Part shown: positions 12,595 through 24,149 of the stretch, one piece after another
Layout of the letters: each line of letters opens with the position of its first letter
Position numbering within the stretch: position 1 is the stretch's first letter
Assembly: GCA_964036315.1 (NCBI GenBank)
Contig: OZ038485.1
Span: 79,189,460 to 79,253,459 of the forward strand
From: Acanthosepion esculentum
Taxonomy: Eukaryota > Mollusca > Cephalopoda > Sepiida > Sepiidae
DNA length: 64,000 nt
Direction: 5' to 3'
Made by a program: the position numbers and the translations under genes
Notes under the pieces: model-generated
Database searches by the model: none
The model's input: the letters and a program-made list of their open reading frames with translations, nothing else
What the model was told of the DNA's origin: nothing

Positions 12595-12861
12595 AATGGA
12601 AGAAGAAATCAAATATACCTGAAAGCACGACCCAGAATGTGGAATCAAAAAGAGATTCTGATAGAGTAAACGCCTTCAAGATTCCTGATGGCGGTTGGGG
12701 TTGGGTCATTTGCTTTGTCGGATTCATGACTAATTTTACTGTTGGAGGATTAATTTCTACTGGTGGTATTTTCCTCCTTGGATTGCTGGAAATTTATGAC
12801 GACCCTATATCCAAAGCAGCCATGGTCAAGGCTATATTCGTCGGAATCCTGATGTCCGTTG
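12595..12861 (+). CDS. Gene 1 exon 1 (N-terminus, TM1, into TM2)
   Basis: Acceptor TTTTTCAG before 12595 and donor GTAAGT at 12862. It holds a charged N-terminal tail and DGGWGW, followed by a hydrophobic TM1. The frame is open from 12579 only. An ATG at 12596 sits exactly where gene 2 starts, but here it is out of frame and stops after eight codons. Two bases are missing relative to gene 2 just after it. Confidence 0.85.
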
Positions 12862-15800
12862 GTAAGTTTGGAAAATTTATGCAACTCCAAACGATTTGAA
12901 AAATTTACCAGGTTTTTGTGGCTGAATTGATTTATATTATTTAATTTGTCAGGTCCGATTGTGCTGCTTCTACTGATGTTTAATGCAAGCCATCGCCAAA
13001 TTATCATTTGTGGTGGTTTTGTTTCTGCTCTGTCAACACTTACATGCTTTTTTGTTAAGAAAATCGAAATTCTTTATGTTACGTATGGAATTATCTCAGG
13101 TAAGAATTATTATATCTTTTATGCAAATCCATTTTGGTATCTCTTGTCTCATTATTATTTTTCACATGTTGAGATTTCATTAGTAATTTATATTTATTGT
13201 CAGTAGATTAAGTAGATGAAATCTTCTCAAATATCCAGATTTCTTAATATTATTGAAGATTTTAGTAATACTCATTTCTAGATAAGTACATCTTTTAATC
13301 GGATCCATATTCTGAATTTCAAAGTTCGAAAGATGTTTTAATTTCCTAGTTAATAATTCTGCTTTTTGTTTCTGCTTTCAAATATCCATTTTCTGTATGA
13401 TCAATTCAAATCATTTGCACATTTCCCATTCAAATCCCGTTCCTGCTCAGTCGTATAACCTAAGCGTCGAAGTGAATGCTTCATCAACTATACTTACTAT
13501 AATCTGTATACACATTCGTTCTTTTATATCGGTCGTATTTGTAAACAAAAATTAACTTCAGATCAAATATCAAGTAACAAAATATGTTCTCAATACTCCA
13601 ACGATGACCACCCTCATTATTTGGAGATCTCTTCGGTTTGTATTCTGGATGGTTACGACTCTCCTTCGTATTCTCCCAATCCAATTATTAAAAAGGATCT
13701 TCGTTAAATTTCTAAGATCTTCATGGCGATAAATACGATGTACACTTTCGGGCATTTCTTCAGCCTCAGACTGATTCTTAAAAAAACATTGCATGTTATA
13801 TTATGCTGAAAAATAAACCTCATTTGGTCACATTCCATGAGAGTAGAATTCAGAATACTCATGTTCAAAACATGAGTATTCTGAATTCTATGATGAAAAT
13901 TTTCCATGAATTTAATCAAGCAAAAATGACATTTAACATTGGGCATCCAACCTTTAACATGGATACGAACACAGAAGATTGAATTCGGTTTGAGGTGTCA
14001 TACAACCCAGACACCCTCACGGTTGACCCGTAACCATTACAAAAACCTTCAAAGAAATCTCAGGAATTATATTCAATCATGTTGTTTCAATATATCGACG
14101 ACGTATGACTTTCTTTAGCAACCAAACCCTGTTCACTTACTAACTTTCCACATTAGTGTTCTCATTCATTCTTTCAGGTTGTTTCGTCGGAATCTCTAAT
14201 TTTTCCTGCAATACCATCGTTGGATGTTATTTTAAAAAGAAACGAGCTTTGGCCGTAGGAATCGTACAAGCTGGAATTGGGAGTGGTACATTTGTTTTAA
14301 GTTATTTATTAGAACAAAGCATTTCCTTTTATGGTATGAGGGGAACATTTTTACTAATAAGTGGATTATTTTTAAACTTTCTTGTCTATGGCGCCTTATG
14401 TCGTCCACTTAAGACCGTCAGCATGAAGAGGAACAACAAGAATGAAACTAAAGGTAAGTTAATTTTGAAGAACATAAATTATAATGAACTCAGTAGGTTG
14501 TCAGCGGAATATTACACAATTTATTATACTGTATAAGAAGTGGCTATCCTTTAATCTTCGGTTTAAAAGATCATCATTCAGTGTCCTTTGGTTAACTGAA
14601 TTAAATCTTTCTCAGCCTTTGTTTCAGTCAAGTGAACTGAGTTTGATAATCTATGCAGAATTCTTATATTGACCAACTGGTTCCCTTTCTACATTTTATC
14701 AACCGTTTACAGGTTATTTATAGCTAGAAAATATTTTTATTCAAGAATTTATTTATTTAGTTAACAATATATTAGTGATATTTTAGCAATTAACGCATAG
14801 CTGGTGGGGGAATATATGGAGTCATACATTCCATAACTGTACTGGCACGTGAATATAACGAACCCAACCGAAATTGAAACTCGGCTCTTCCATATCCAAG
14901 TCGGAGCCGTTACAACACCCTCACATCCAGGGTTACAACACTTGGTATTCCCAAACGGTCATCCATCTAGTATTGACCATACTCGAGGTTGCTTATCTTC
15001 CATGAGCGTGCGGGAAGCGGTGTTTCAGCGTGATGTGTCCGTGAGCTTGCTTTGGTAACTCATCTTTTCAATATCAATCAGCGCAGAATTATAAATTTCT
15101 TGACATTAATTAACAATGATATGTCACTGGTGCTTGATGGAGAAAATCCCCAGAGAGATCATCCTTACTTTTATTCCGCAGGACTTGTGGGTTGCTGAAA
15201 TCTAATATTTTTTGGAGTAAGGAACACTGAGTGAGTTGCATCTCACAGCCTGTTATCCACAAGAAGTCCTCTTTTATCGCATGCTTCTCTGTAAGTCGTA
15301 TAAACAATTCCATCAACTGTCCGAAGATCTTATGAAAATATTTCAATGATCATTCTTTATTTTGCAGACCATTTGTATTGTTCGCATATTAGAATCATTT
15401 AAAAAAGACACAAACTGAATTTGATTTGTTGTATTTACATTATTGCTTTATTAAATTAGAATAATTTTAGAAAATAATTAGAAAATCGTATTTGAATTGT
15501 TATATTTTTTTGTATATATTAGGATTGGTATAATTTTGTAGATAATTAGATTATTGTATTTGAACTGATAAGATTCTGTGTTACGAAAGAAGTTTATAAA
15601 ATTCTAATATTTTTATGCAATAGGTTATTTCTTCCCGGGCAACACCCAGGAACTTCTGCTAGATTTACATATTTTTACAGTTAATATCTTCTTATTTCAG
15701 GAATAACTTTGATATCAGTGAAAGCGCTTCACGCAGAAACAAATTTAGGATTCGAACCAGACGAAGAGACGGTTGATAATCAAGAAGGGACACGTGTAAA

Positions 15801-18800
15801 GTCAATGTTTTTATTTTCGTACATTTCTTCCATCGACGTTTTATACAAATATTAATTGAAAAATATTCACGTTGTACTAAACAAACTTAATACCTACCGA
15901 TTCATCAACTCAGTAGTATAAAACAAAATAAAATACCCACAACAGTGGTTGTTAAGTCATTGTAAATTAAAATAAATTATCACTGTATTCAACCATATTA
16001 AACGAAGTAAATACCTATGGCCGATGTTCTGGAGCCACGTTAAATTCAAACAAACTCTTATTGGATTCCGTCATATAAAACAAAATAAAATAAAGTATAA
16101 TGAAGTATTCTTGGTTTAGGCCGTACTAAAGAGAGTGAATACCAACGCCCCTTGTTGTGAATGAGGATTAGATTAAAATCAAATATTTCTGAATTTGGCT
16201 GGTTTAAGTAAGTTAAATACCTAATACCGTACAGGAACATTAAATTAATACGAAATATTTCTGGCTGAGTCTGGATTAGCAGATGAAGTACCTGGGATCT
16301 TAACATCGAGAAAAGTTAAATTAACATGAAATGTATACCCGTGTTAAGGTGTATTCATCAAAGTACTTATGTCATTTATCATGTACAAGCGTTAAATTAA
16401 TGTTTAATATATCAGGGTTTGGCCGAATTGAACAAATTACCTATGACCTTTATCATGGAAAGCTGTTAAATTAAATTGATATATAACTGGTTTGGGCTGT
16501 ATTATATAAAGTAAATACTTAGGACATGGAGTAGGTAAATCAAAATGCTATATTTGTGGATTCGGCTATATTCAACAGAATAAATATCGAACGCCGTATT
16601 GGTGGAGGTGTGTTCAGTTATAATGCAGTAGTTCTGGCGTAGTCTTTATTAAACAAAGTAAATACCTAGCGGCCTTATCATGGAGACGGGTAAAATTAAA
16701 ATGATATTAGGACCTTGATTAAGTTCTCGCTGTTTCACAACAGATGGCGTTCCCAGAACTACGTACGTGTAGTTTCAGAAGTAACGCATCTATAAGGAAG
16801 TTCTATAAGCAAGCTTGATATTTAGTGTATGTCATTTCGCCGAAGTGTAAACAGCTTTGCATTTCATAGCGTTAAACATGTCGGATTTTGTGCCGAAAAA
16901 AATTTTATTTGTAGGGAATTTTACTGCACTAATTTATTCAAAAGCTATCTGCAGCTGAAGCAACACAGAATTCTTGTTGAGACTTACGGCGACAATGCTC
17001 TGTCGCAAACAACATGTAGAGATTATTTAGGATTCTTCAAAAATAATGATTTTGATGTTAAAGATAAAGAACGCTCTGGCGTACCGAAAAAGTTTGAAGA
17101 CGAAGAATTGGAGGAATTACTTCATGAAGACTCATTTCAGGTTCAAGCCGAACTCGCAGAATCATTAGGAGTTGATCACAGAACAGTTTCGAAACGTTTG
17201 AAAGAATTACGCTTTATTCTTGTGTTGATCAGTATAATTTGCCATAAAATCAACTCGTTTTTCAGAGAAGCAATTCTGACGGTTCTATACACCATGAAAA
17301 TTCGAAAACAGTTCCTCCAACAAATACACGTCGCACATTTTCAAGCAAATGCACTTCCATCCGCAGTATTATATTTGATCCAATTGTTCTGAAAAATCCC
17401 GGAATGCAGTTGCTCTTATTTATTTATTTGCTTGAAGGAGGTAAGTTACAGTATTATATTAAGAAATAATAAATTGAGATAAAATGTTCATTTATATTAA
17501 TATGAAACATTATTTTTATGCATTGAGAATCAGAAATAAAGGTGAAAATTAATATTATTTAATCATACATAACAACTTCAAAGCATTTTAATTTGATAAA
17601 TAAAAAACAGAATTGAAAGATGCTTAAAAAAATATCGTCATGAATTCTTTCCTTTTTAAATTTTGTCAGCCAACAAAATGGTTCCAGTGTACCTTCCAGC
17701 AAAAGCTGTAGATGTTGGATTGACGCGTGAACAAGGAGCCTTGATAATGTCCATATATGGTGGAGTTCTTGCGATTAGCCAATTTACTTTCGGAATGCTT
17801 GCTGACCTGCTTCACATCCCTACAAGTTACATTCTCATGACTTCATTGCTTGTCACATCCGCTGTTTCTGTAGGATTTACATTCTGCTATTCATTCGCTT
17901 TTTTTGTATTGTGCATATCTCTGTTCGCCATTTGCCGCGGTAAGTCTTTAAAAACAAAGTAATTTACTTCATTATTTTTATTAGGATATGACATACTAAT
18001 ATCCTTCATTTTCGAGAAAGAATCGTTTCTTCATTATTAGAACATTTCGCTTTCTCACTATTTATATTATTCGGACTGTGGTCCGCAAGGACACATGGCA
18101 CAGTGGATAAAAGCGTTAGTTAGTTCCAGTGACAGGACCCAAAGAGTGTGAGTTCAATACGTGTTTAAGGCAGTGGAGAACTTGGAGAAGGGAATTGATA
18201 GGAGATAACGAATAACTGACATCCATTAGACATAGCACTTGGAACTAGGACAGTCTACCCCAGCGAGCAGGGGTTCAGTTCGACATTCAGACCAGCTGAA
18301 GAAGCCCTCTTTCCTCATTATGTTCCCTAGAAATGTCAACTGTCTATTTCGGATATTAAGTATAAATGTCTGTTTCGTTTTCATTTTCTCTAAAACGTCG
18401 TCGTTGCTCACATGTTCCGTTTATGTATTCTCAGCATCCTTCTGTAGAACTACATTTCTATTGCTTCAAGTCTCCTCTTCATATGTACGAGGACTGATAT
18501 GACATTACAATTCAGTACTCTTTTCTTTGTTTCTAATTAATTATTTCTGTTTCTTAATTCTTTGCTTAGCTTTTGGTAGACACATTTCGCTCTACAAATG
18601 CGCCTTCATATTTCAGTATCGTACTTTCCATTCTCTGTTAAAATGACGTGTGACAAATGGCACTACATAAAAGTAAGGCGGTTGAATGAATCAGCACATA
18701 AACGCAGTACAAATCGTTCAATTTTTTAAACTGATATCAACAATATCTGGAAGCCTCGGAATGGAACAGAAAACTTGCAGAGACACAGATGAGACGTAAA

Positions 18801-21459
18801 TAGGAAAGAATGCTCATTCCCCATGGTAAGAGATTTTAAAGATAAAATCTGAGGATGTGCCAAATGCATTTTGGTCGAAAGATTTTTGAAAGAAGACTAA
18901 AGACGAATTATTCCTCAATGCGAATTACTCCGAACGTAAATAAAAAAAATTACCATTTATTCAAATTACCAACTGGAAATCAAAATCATAAGTTCAAAAA
19001 TAATAAAATAACAAATTTAGAATGTGTCCTGCCTTAAATATTCTTATTTTAAAAGATTGCTTTCGAACAGTTGTTTTCCTACCTTTGAGAAACAACATTT
19101 CGATATCATTACAATCCCCCTTTCGTCAGTTTTCTCTCGCATTTTGAAATTTCGCACGGAAATCTTTGAATGATTGCTGCTACTACAATTGTTTTCACGT
19201 CTCATTCTGTTATTCTTAAGTAATTTCCTACATGTGAGATTTTTGTCCTTTTTATTGCGATGTCAGTCTTCTCCCGCACTGAACTACATCACGGATACAA
19301 GAGATGGAACTTCCAGGAAACAAGTGTGTTAGCCATGTTTTTGATCAAATAAAATGGGAAATATTCATTGCATAATAGGAATATTATCACACTTTTCTTT
19401 TCAGTAGGATATCAGTATATTTTTTAACAAACTCAAACTGTCATTACATAAATTCCAGATACAAACCAAGTTATATGATATCCAAATCCAAGATCTTCTC
19501 ACTCCTATTGACGGTATCCCAAGCTAGATGACATTATATGATATAACGAAATTATAATAAAAAGGAAGAGAATATAAGACTGATATTACCGCAACTGATA
19601 AACTATAATTTGTGACTTACGTTAAAAGTCCTTTTTATAATTTCCATTGGCATTTCCAACGTTGTAAATATGGGAATTTCTAAATAAACATTTTCTCTTT
19701 ATGGTCTTATTGAATGAATTATTTTTTGGGGGTTTTGATTGTTTTAGTCACGACATTTTGCTCCTTCTCTCCTCCGGTCTTTTTCTATTGTCAATCGTAT
19801 AAATCTGGGCATTTCGATCCTACCCTTTATTAAATCCATTCGCAAAGAATGTTCTTGCTCTTCTGTTAATGAAAAAAAGATTTCCTATATTTATTCACCT
19901 CAGTTCTAAATAATGATTCTTCCCTGTAGCAAATGACTGAACCACAAGTAATCTGGGATAAATTTCCAATGTGATGCCATTGCTACCCGTTCAACTGAAT
20001 CTGATTAAACTCCGAATCATCACGTAATTACATGTGAGATTATCTCCCACTTTGGACAACGAGATTCAAACCATCTCCTCCAGTAGATTCAGGGAAAGAT
20101 CAAAATTTGTTGAAAGTTACCGAATAAACCAGACACGTCCAGATGCCCGGAATTATATTGGTTGATATATTTGTACAAAAAAAAAAAAAAAACAGAAATA
20201 ATAATTTTATCACAATAATTCTTAATGTCAGAAATACAGACCGAAATATTTTATTTTGTAGGATTTGTATTTCCTCTTCGAATTGTGCTTGTGGCTTCCA
20301 TCTTGGGAGTGGAAAACCTGGAAAAAGGATATTCTCCATTGTCTCTCTTGATTGGCGTGTCTTATATCATCCACACAAAGATCACAGGTATCTTATTTCA
20401 TTAAATCCTTCAAGACTTGATAATTAGAATAGCATACGATGGCAGTCATAATACCAACGTAGCGGTATATATGAGGTACCTCCACAGATTATCGAGGAGA
20501 AGCTAGCCGCCTACTTATTGCAGTGTGAACAGGTACTCAGTGCAATCTGTCACAATGGGGGATGGCGCTTTGGCATTATGCTTGATCGTGAAACCTTCCT
20601 CTCAGTCTCCTAAAGTTTCCTAATGCAAATAGAATCCTAACAGTCCTCCGAACTGGATTGCGGGTCCGGATATTATGGGGTATGGTCGAGGAGACCAACA
20701 ACTAATAGAAAATCACAACCCACTAACCATCATCAAAATTGCTGAAATTAAAAAGCTAAAACAATTTTGTTCTGGAAGGGTCCCAGTTTTCTTTCATCCC
20801 TTCCTCTATAGGGCTTTAAAATTGCATATCCCTGGGATAGAGGCAATCTCTCTAAAAATGGTTCTCTCAAGACTGAGATAGGCCAAGGGTCAATGGGAGA
20901 GGCTGTTGATGTCATTTCCCCGACCATATTCAATCCAGATTCCCAACCTAATCGGACTGAGCATAAGGATAGAGAAGTCGCTTATCCCTTTTGGTTTAGA
21001 TAACTCACGTGGTCACATGATGGCCAGCAACGAAACGAAAAGGTTGCTTTATTTTAGCCAGTGTCTTTTGGCCTAGACTGAGGTTAAATATGTCTCCTCC
21101 AGCACCTGAGAGTACATGTTGCCGTTTCTTTTTGGGACATAGATGAATCCGTCCCGTTTATATCCGCAGTTTTAAAAATGGCTTCTCCAGGTCAAGAGTA
21201 TTTACATGTGCAAGTCCTTTCCTTTTTATTTCTCCTTATGCTTTACTTTGATATGTAGGTATGTGATATAGAGTTTTCCGCGTGGAGAGCTAGTGAATAA
21301 ACATATGTTCACTCATTTACGTTTCTATCGTTATGGGTATTATTATATCCGAGATATAAAAACACCGTAAATCACAGACAGGACGGAAGGGAATAGCTGG
21401 AAGGAAAAAGAATGTAAAACATGCTTTGTTCCCAAATAGATTTATACTACGACATAAAG

Positions 21460-21525
<66 letters not shown>

Positions 21526-23600
21526 TTGGGAACACAGCATGTTTGACCTTCTCTCTCCTCGCAGCCATTCCATTCCGTCCTTTCCGTTAGCTACGGTGTT
21601 GTTATTTCTCGGATATAACAATGGCCATAACGAGAGAAACGTAAATGAGAGAATAAATCTTTATTCACTAGATCTCCTCTTGTTACAGTGGATTTACGAG
21701 TCGTATACTTAAATTAGGTAGGCCTCGGCGTCCGTTAGACGTTCGTGTGAATCTCTTTTAGCATACGCAAATTTGAACTGTCACTAAGTATGTAAAATGT
21801 GCTTAAAGAGACGGCATAGAGAAGTGCGACTGTCGTAGCGAACATGAAACACGTTACTCTTTAGGTTGAAGGAAATGAATTAAGGAACTTTATTACAAGC
21901 GACAAGAAATGGCTACAAAAACATAAGTTTGCCCAAAACAAAACTCTCTAACATAACATTTTACTCTGACTTTGCCTATTTATGTCAACCAACCACCAAA
22001 TAAGGCGATGAGCATTAATGCGTTATAGGCAGAAATTTATATTTAATATATGATTCTGATAAACATCTAATTAATACGACTTTTTTTCTTTATAAATCTT
22101 GCACATTGTAAGTTCATGCATCGAATATTGCTGCCACGTCTGATCTAGTGCGTCTCTTATACATCTAGAGATTATTGACAAAATTCCCAGAAGTTGGCAA
22201 CTCGGTTTCAGTCGCTTGGCCCCTTCGCTCTAACATTAGCTCTCCTGTGTCTTTCTGTAAATATTTTCAAGGTAATTGTTAACTTCCTCCTATCGTGCCT
22301 ACAATCGTTCTGTTTTGATATGATATTATGTCATACTAATGTGATGTTGTGCTAATTATTAAGTGTTTCCTATTCGATTGTTATAAAGCAGGACTTATAT
22401 ATCATTGCGTCTAAATTAATAAACATCAATTTAATACGACCTTTTTCTTATAAATATTGCCCTTTGTAAGTCCGTGCAGCGAATATTTCTGTCACGTCTG
22501 GTCTGCTGCGTCTGTTTTATATCTAGAGATTCTTGTCAAAATTCAAAGAACTTTGCAACTAGGTTTCAGTCACTTAGTCGTAACGTAGCTTCTCTTAGAC
22601 TTTTCTATAAATATTATCACAGTAATAGATCCAATGAACATTCTTCGTTGTTACCTCTAGTCACGAATTTAAGAGCTGTACTAAATTGGCAGCGAGATCT
22701 TATAAATTCACTTGCATATACCGTAAGTTTTATCTATAGAGAAATTGACTGTTGGTCAGGCGATAAAGCAGCAGAATACTTTCCTTGGGGTGTTGAAATA
22801 CTTACTAAACAAAAGCTTGTTATTTTCAGTACTAACCATTTATAGCTACAATGGTCTTGTGACAGGGTTACCATGTGATCCCTGAAGATGTATAAAAGGA
22901 AACGAAATCTATTGCCTTTTTATTATTAAATGTACCTTCCCTGTTATCAGACTGTTATACATTTTACAAATTAAGTTAAGTACTATTGCTTATTTTTCCT
23001 AGAGCTGACCAGTCTCTCTTTGTTTTGAGGATCCGCGGCATTTTCAAGACATATACTAATAGTTTATTCTCCCGAAAATCTTGTTTGTGAAAACTATCTT
23101 TCAGTTTCATACATGTCAGTCAACTAAAACTTTCAAAGTTTTAAATGCAATATCAATCTTTATCGTCTATATCCTTGAACCATTTTTTTTATTGTCTTCT
23201 GTTTCTGTCACTCTAGGTAACTCCCTGCATCCTACTGTTTTTATTGTTGTTTTTGCATTGAGTTGTATGAAATGATTAAAAGAATACATTTTTTATATAA
23301 AATAATGAACACATATTTTCATAAATAATTCTGGAATTTTTAATTGTTTAAGAAAAAGAATTAAATGTTTTTTTATATGATTAAAACCTTTTACATGAAA
23401 TATTCGAAATGTGTAGTTGCTATATTTCATAATATATGTTTTTTTTTTCTCATAACGTTTTTCATTTTTCAGGTTCTCTGCTTGACGCAACTCAGTCTTT
23501 CGACGTTATCTTTTACTTCGTTGCCAGTTCCTTATTCATGGCCTGCATAATGTCATGTGGTATTGTCTACATGCAACGCAAAAAGAAATTCTTTGAATAA
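12595..23600 (+). CDS. SLC16/monocarboxylate-transporter-like gene 1, 8 exons
   Basis: The joined exons are 12595-12861, 12953-13099, 14178-14453, 15701-15795, 17266-17440, 17670-17939, 20262-20387 and 23473-23600. Introns begin GT and end AG, and phases run 1,1,1,0,1,1,1 without conflict. They give 493 residues from codon 12597 to a TAA. Residues 31-36 are DGGWGW, the MCT signature before TM1. Residues 155 onward read YFKKKRALAVG, the second signature in the TM4-TM5 region. There are twelve probable membrane segments with a long cytoplasmic loop near 215-300. Family members move monocarboxylates or related small solutes across the plasma membrane, but the substrate here cannot be told. No in-frame ATG precedes DGGWGW in exon 1, so the start is in an unseen exon or has been lost. 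Confidence 0.85.
12953..13099 (+). CDS. Gene 1 exon 2 (TM2-TM3)
   Basis: 147 bases, phase 1 at both ends, the same length as gene 2 exon 2. It encodes GPIVLLLLMFNASHRQ and a second hydrophobic run ending in VTYGIIS. Acceptor TTTGTCAG, donor GTAAGA. Confidence 0.88.
13844..13890. repeat. Perfect 22-bp hairpin in intron 2
   Basis: Arms 13844-13865 and 13869-13890 are exact reverse complements with a 3-base loop. It lies in the 1.1-kb intron 2 of gene 1. The rest of that intron shows nothing recognisable. Confidence 0.9.
14178..14453 (+). CDS. Gene 1 exon 3 (TM4-TM6)
   Basis: It begins GCFVG, carries the MCT motif YFKKKRALAVGI, then GMRGTFLLISGLF for TM6, and ends in a basic tail (MKRNNKNETK) entering the central loop. 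Acceptor CTTTCAG, donor GTAAGT. It is nine bases longer than gene 2 exon 3; the difference is in the basic tail. Confidence 0.92.
14847..14945 (+). repeat. SINE fragment in intron 3
   Basis: GTGAATATAACGAAC, CGGCTCTTCCATATCC and TACAACACC match the SINE at 560-620 read on the + strand. Only part of the unit remains. Confidence 0.5.
15701..15795 (+). CDS. Gene 1 exon 4 (cytoplasmic loop)
   Basis: Encodes the acidic stretch ETNLGFEPDEETVDNQEG of the TM6-TM7 loop. The core ETNLGFEPDE is identical in gene 2 exon 4, which also has 31 whole codons. Acceptor TTATTTCAG. Donor GTAAAG at 15796 is aligned with GTAAAT in gene 2. Confidence 0.88.
15900..16712. repeat. Decayed ~75-bp tandem repeat in intron 4
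   Basis: The core AAGTAAATACCTAGG recurs in degraded form near 15930, 16006, 16134, 16211, 16284, 16360, 16433, 16508, 16579 and 16655. Steps are 71-77 bases except one of 128. Each core is preceded by TTTGGCCGTATT-like text and followed by TATCATGGA and GTTAAATTAA. About ten units. No protein frame runs through it. Confidence 0.85.
16715..17215 (+). pseudogene. Mariner transposase 5' fragment
   Basis: Near 16960-17210 the + strand encodes HRILVETYGDNALSQTTCRD, then KNNDFDVKDKERSGVPKKFE and QAELAESLGVDHRTVSKRLK. This is the paired helix-turn-helix N-terminal domain of mariner transposases. The likely start ATG (16878) is one frame off, so there is a frameshift before 16960. The copy stops after KRLKEL, and no DDD catalytic domain follows. 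It lies about 50 bases before exon 5 of gene 1. The long open frame 16829-17392 is an accidental join of this fragment with exon 5 read in the wrong frame. Confidence 0.9.
17266..17440 (+). CDS. Gene 1 exon 5 (end of loop and TM7)
   Basis: Acceptor CGTTTTTCAG, donor GTAAGT at 17441. Phase 0 in and 1 out, exactly as needed between exons 4 and 6. It encodes a Ser/Thr/Arg-rich loop end, then FDPIVLKNPG and the hydrophobic MQLLLFIYLLEG of TM7. The relic at 1-113 is homologous, which supports this as a real exon. Confidence 0.88.
17670..17939 (+). CDS. Gene 1 exon 6 (TM8-TM9)
   Basis: Acceptor TTTTGTCAG, donor GTAAGT at 17940. It encodes NKMVPVYLPAKAVDVGLT, then REQGALIMSIYGGVL and FGMLADLL, as in the second half of MCT proteins. 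It ends FAICR plus a split Gly. A decayed copy of this exon lies at about 27342-27585. Confidence 0.92.
18080..18190 (+). repeat. SINE fragment (CAGTGGATAAAAGCG family)
   Basis: GGCACAGTGGATAAAAGCG looks like a tRNA box A, followed by GACCCAAAGAGTGTGAGTTC and GCAGTGGAGAACTT. The same text occurs on the opposite strand at 56395-56452, and its first part at 61427-61450. Confidence 0.6.
18512..18645 (+). repeat. Dispersed repeat shared with 27030-27150
   Basis: CAGTACTCTTTTCTTTGTTTC and CTTTCCATTCTCTGTTAAAA flank similar text here and at 27030-27150. Unclassified. From here to 20260 (rest of intron 6) I see nothing else. Confidence 0.6.
20262..20387 (+). CDS. Gene 1 exon 7 (TM10-TM11)
   Basis: Acceptor TATTTTGTAG, donor GGTATC with GT at 20388; phase 1 at both ends. 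It encodes FVFPLRIVLVASILGVENLE and then SLLIGVSYII. This matches the MCT order of a valine-rich helix, a LGxExL-like loop and a following helix. It lies 2.3 kb after exon 6 and was found from its phase and its fit to the family. Confidence 0.82.
20430..21280. other. Intron 7, unclassified sequence
   Basis: GC content is higher than in the surroundings and there are no frames with protein-family resemblance. It may be an old repeat. Nothing else can be supported. Confidence 0.4.
21283..21677. repeat. Foldback repeat with (TA)n centre, intron 7
   Basis: The left arm (21283 to about 21455) and right arm (about 21523-21677) are imperfect reverse complements. Paired landmarks are CTAGTGAATAAA, CATTTACGTTTC, TATCCGAGA, GGACGGAA and GTTCCCAAA. 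The centre is a pure TA tract (21462-21523). About 395 bases in total, with no ORF. Confidence 0.8.
22030..22280 (+). pseudogene. Non-LTR retrotransposon C-terminal fragment, unit 1
   Basis: TAATACGACTTTTT, GAATATTGCTGCCACGTC and TTTCAGTCGCTTGG recur at 22435-22590 in the same order, so this is a tandem pair. The reading resembles the CEYCCHIW...RRDVASLCLFYKYF region of non-LTR RT C-termini but is full of stops. Confidence 0.55.
22430..22845 (+). pseudogene. Non-LTR retrotransposon C-terminal fragment, unit 2
   Basis: ISRDSCQNSKNFATRFQSLS and RNVASLRLFYKYYHSNRSNE correspond to the IQRR...LQSLSHRRDVASLCLFYKYFHGNCSEE segment seen intact at 36780-36930. The frame stays open to 22845 but later residues do not match. 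Confidence 0.6.
23473..23600 (+). CDS. Gene 1 exon 8 (TM12 and C-terminus)
   Basis: Acceptor TTTTTCAG; phase 1 entry completes a Gly. It encodes LLDATQSFDVIFYFVASSLF, then MACIMSCGIVYMQRKKKFFE and TAA. A final helix followed by a basic tail is usual for MCTs. The next 500 bases hold the 3' untranslated region with no clear AATAAA. Confidence 0.88.
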
Positions 23601-24149
23601 CAACAGAATGATAATTAAAAGAAAAGAAAAATGTCCGAGAGTCAATTATATATTCCTAGTTTATTTGCGAACTTGTTATAACTTTTATCCAGGTTTCACC
23701 CTTGACATAAAAAGGATACGCTTACTAATTCATTTACGCTAAGAACTTGTTCCTGGAATTACTTTATTTCTACAGGGATATTCGCTATTTCATAATTTCC
23801 TATATGAATGAAGCTAATCGAATCCACTTCTCGTGATTGTGAAGGTGCGACTAAAACAACCGAACACTGAAAAGATCAACGGATGAATTTCTTATATAGA
23901 TTATTATAATTCCGTTACATCTTGTCCTAACGCGATGTGAATTAACTAAAGAAGTGTGTCTTTAATTTGGTGGTGGCTTCATACTTTATAACGTGTTTTG
24001 TAACGTTTCGTACAGTTGGATAGGAAGGTTTTGTATCTCTTTGCATTTTATCAGTCGTAGTCTCATCTATTTTTAGTGTCTGTTTACGGAATCTAAAATC
24101 TGTATCTAATCTTATTTCAGTTGCGATAGTTGCTGTTAAAATAACGCAT

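Noticed and set aside
15775..15855. Read-through of gene 1 exon 4 to the TAA at 15853 as the gene's 3' end
   Set aside because: The donor aligned with gene 2 and the following phase-matched exons 5-8 give a complete MCT, so termination here is unlikely.
16829..17392. A single 187-codon gene
   Set aside because: Its first two thirds match mariner, while its end is exon 5 of the transporter in the wrong frame. The phase-consistent exon explains the latter better.
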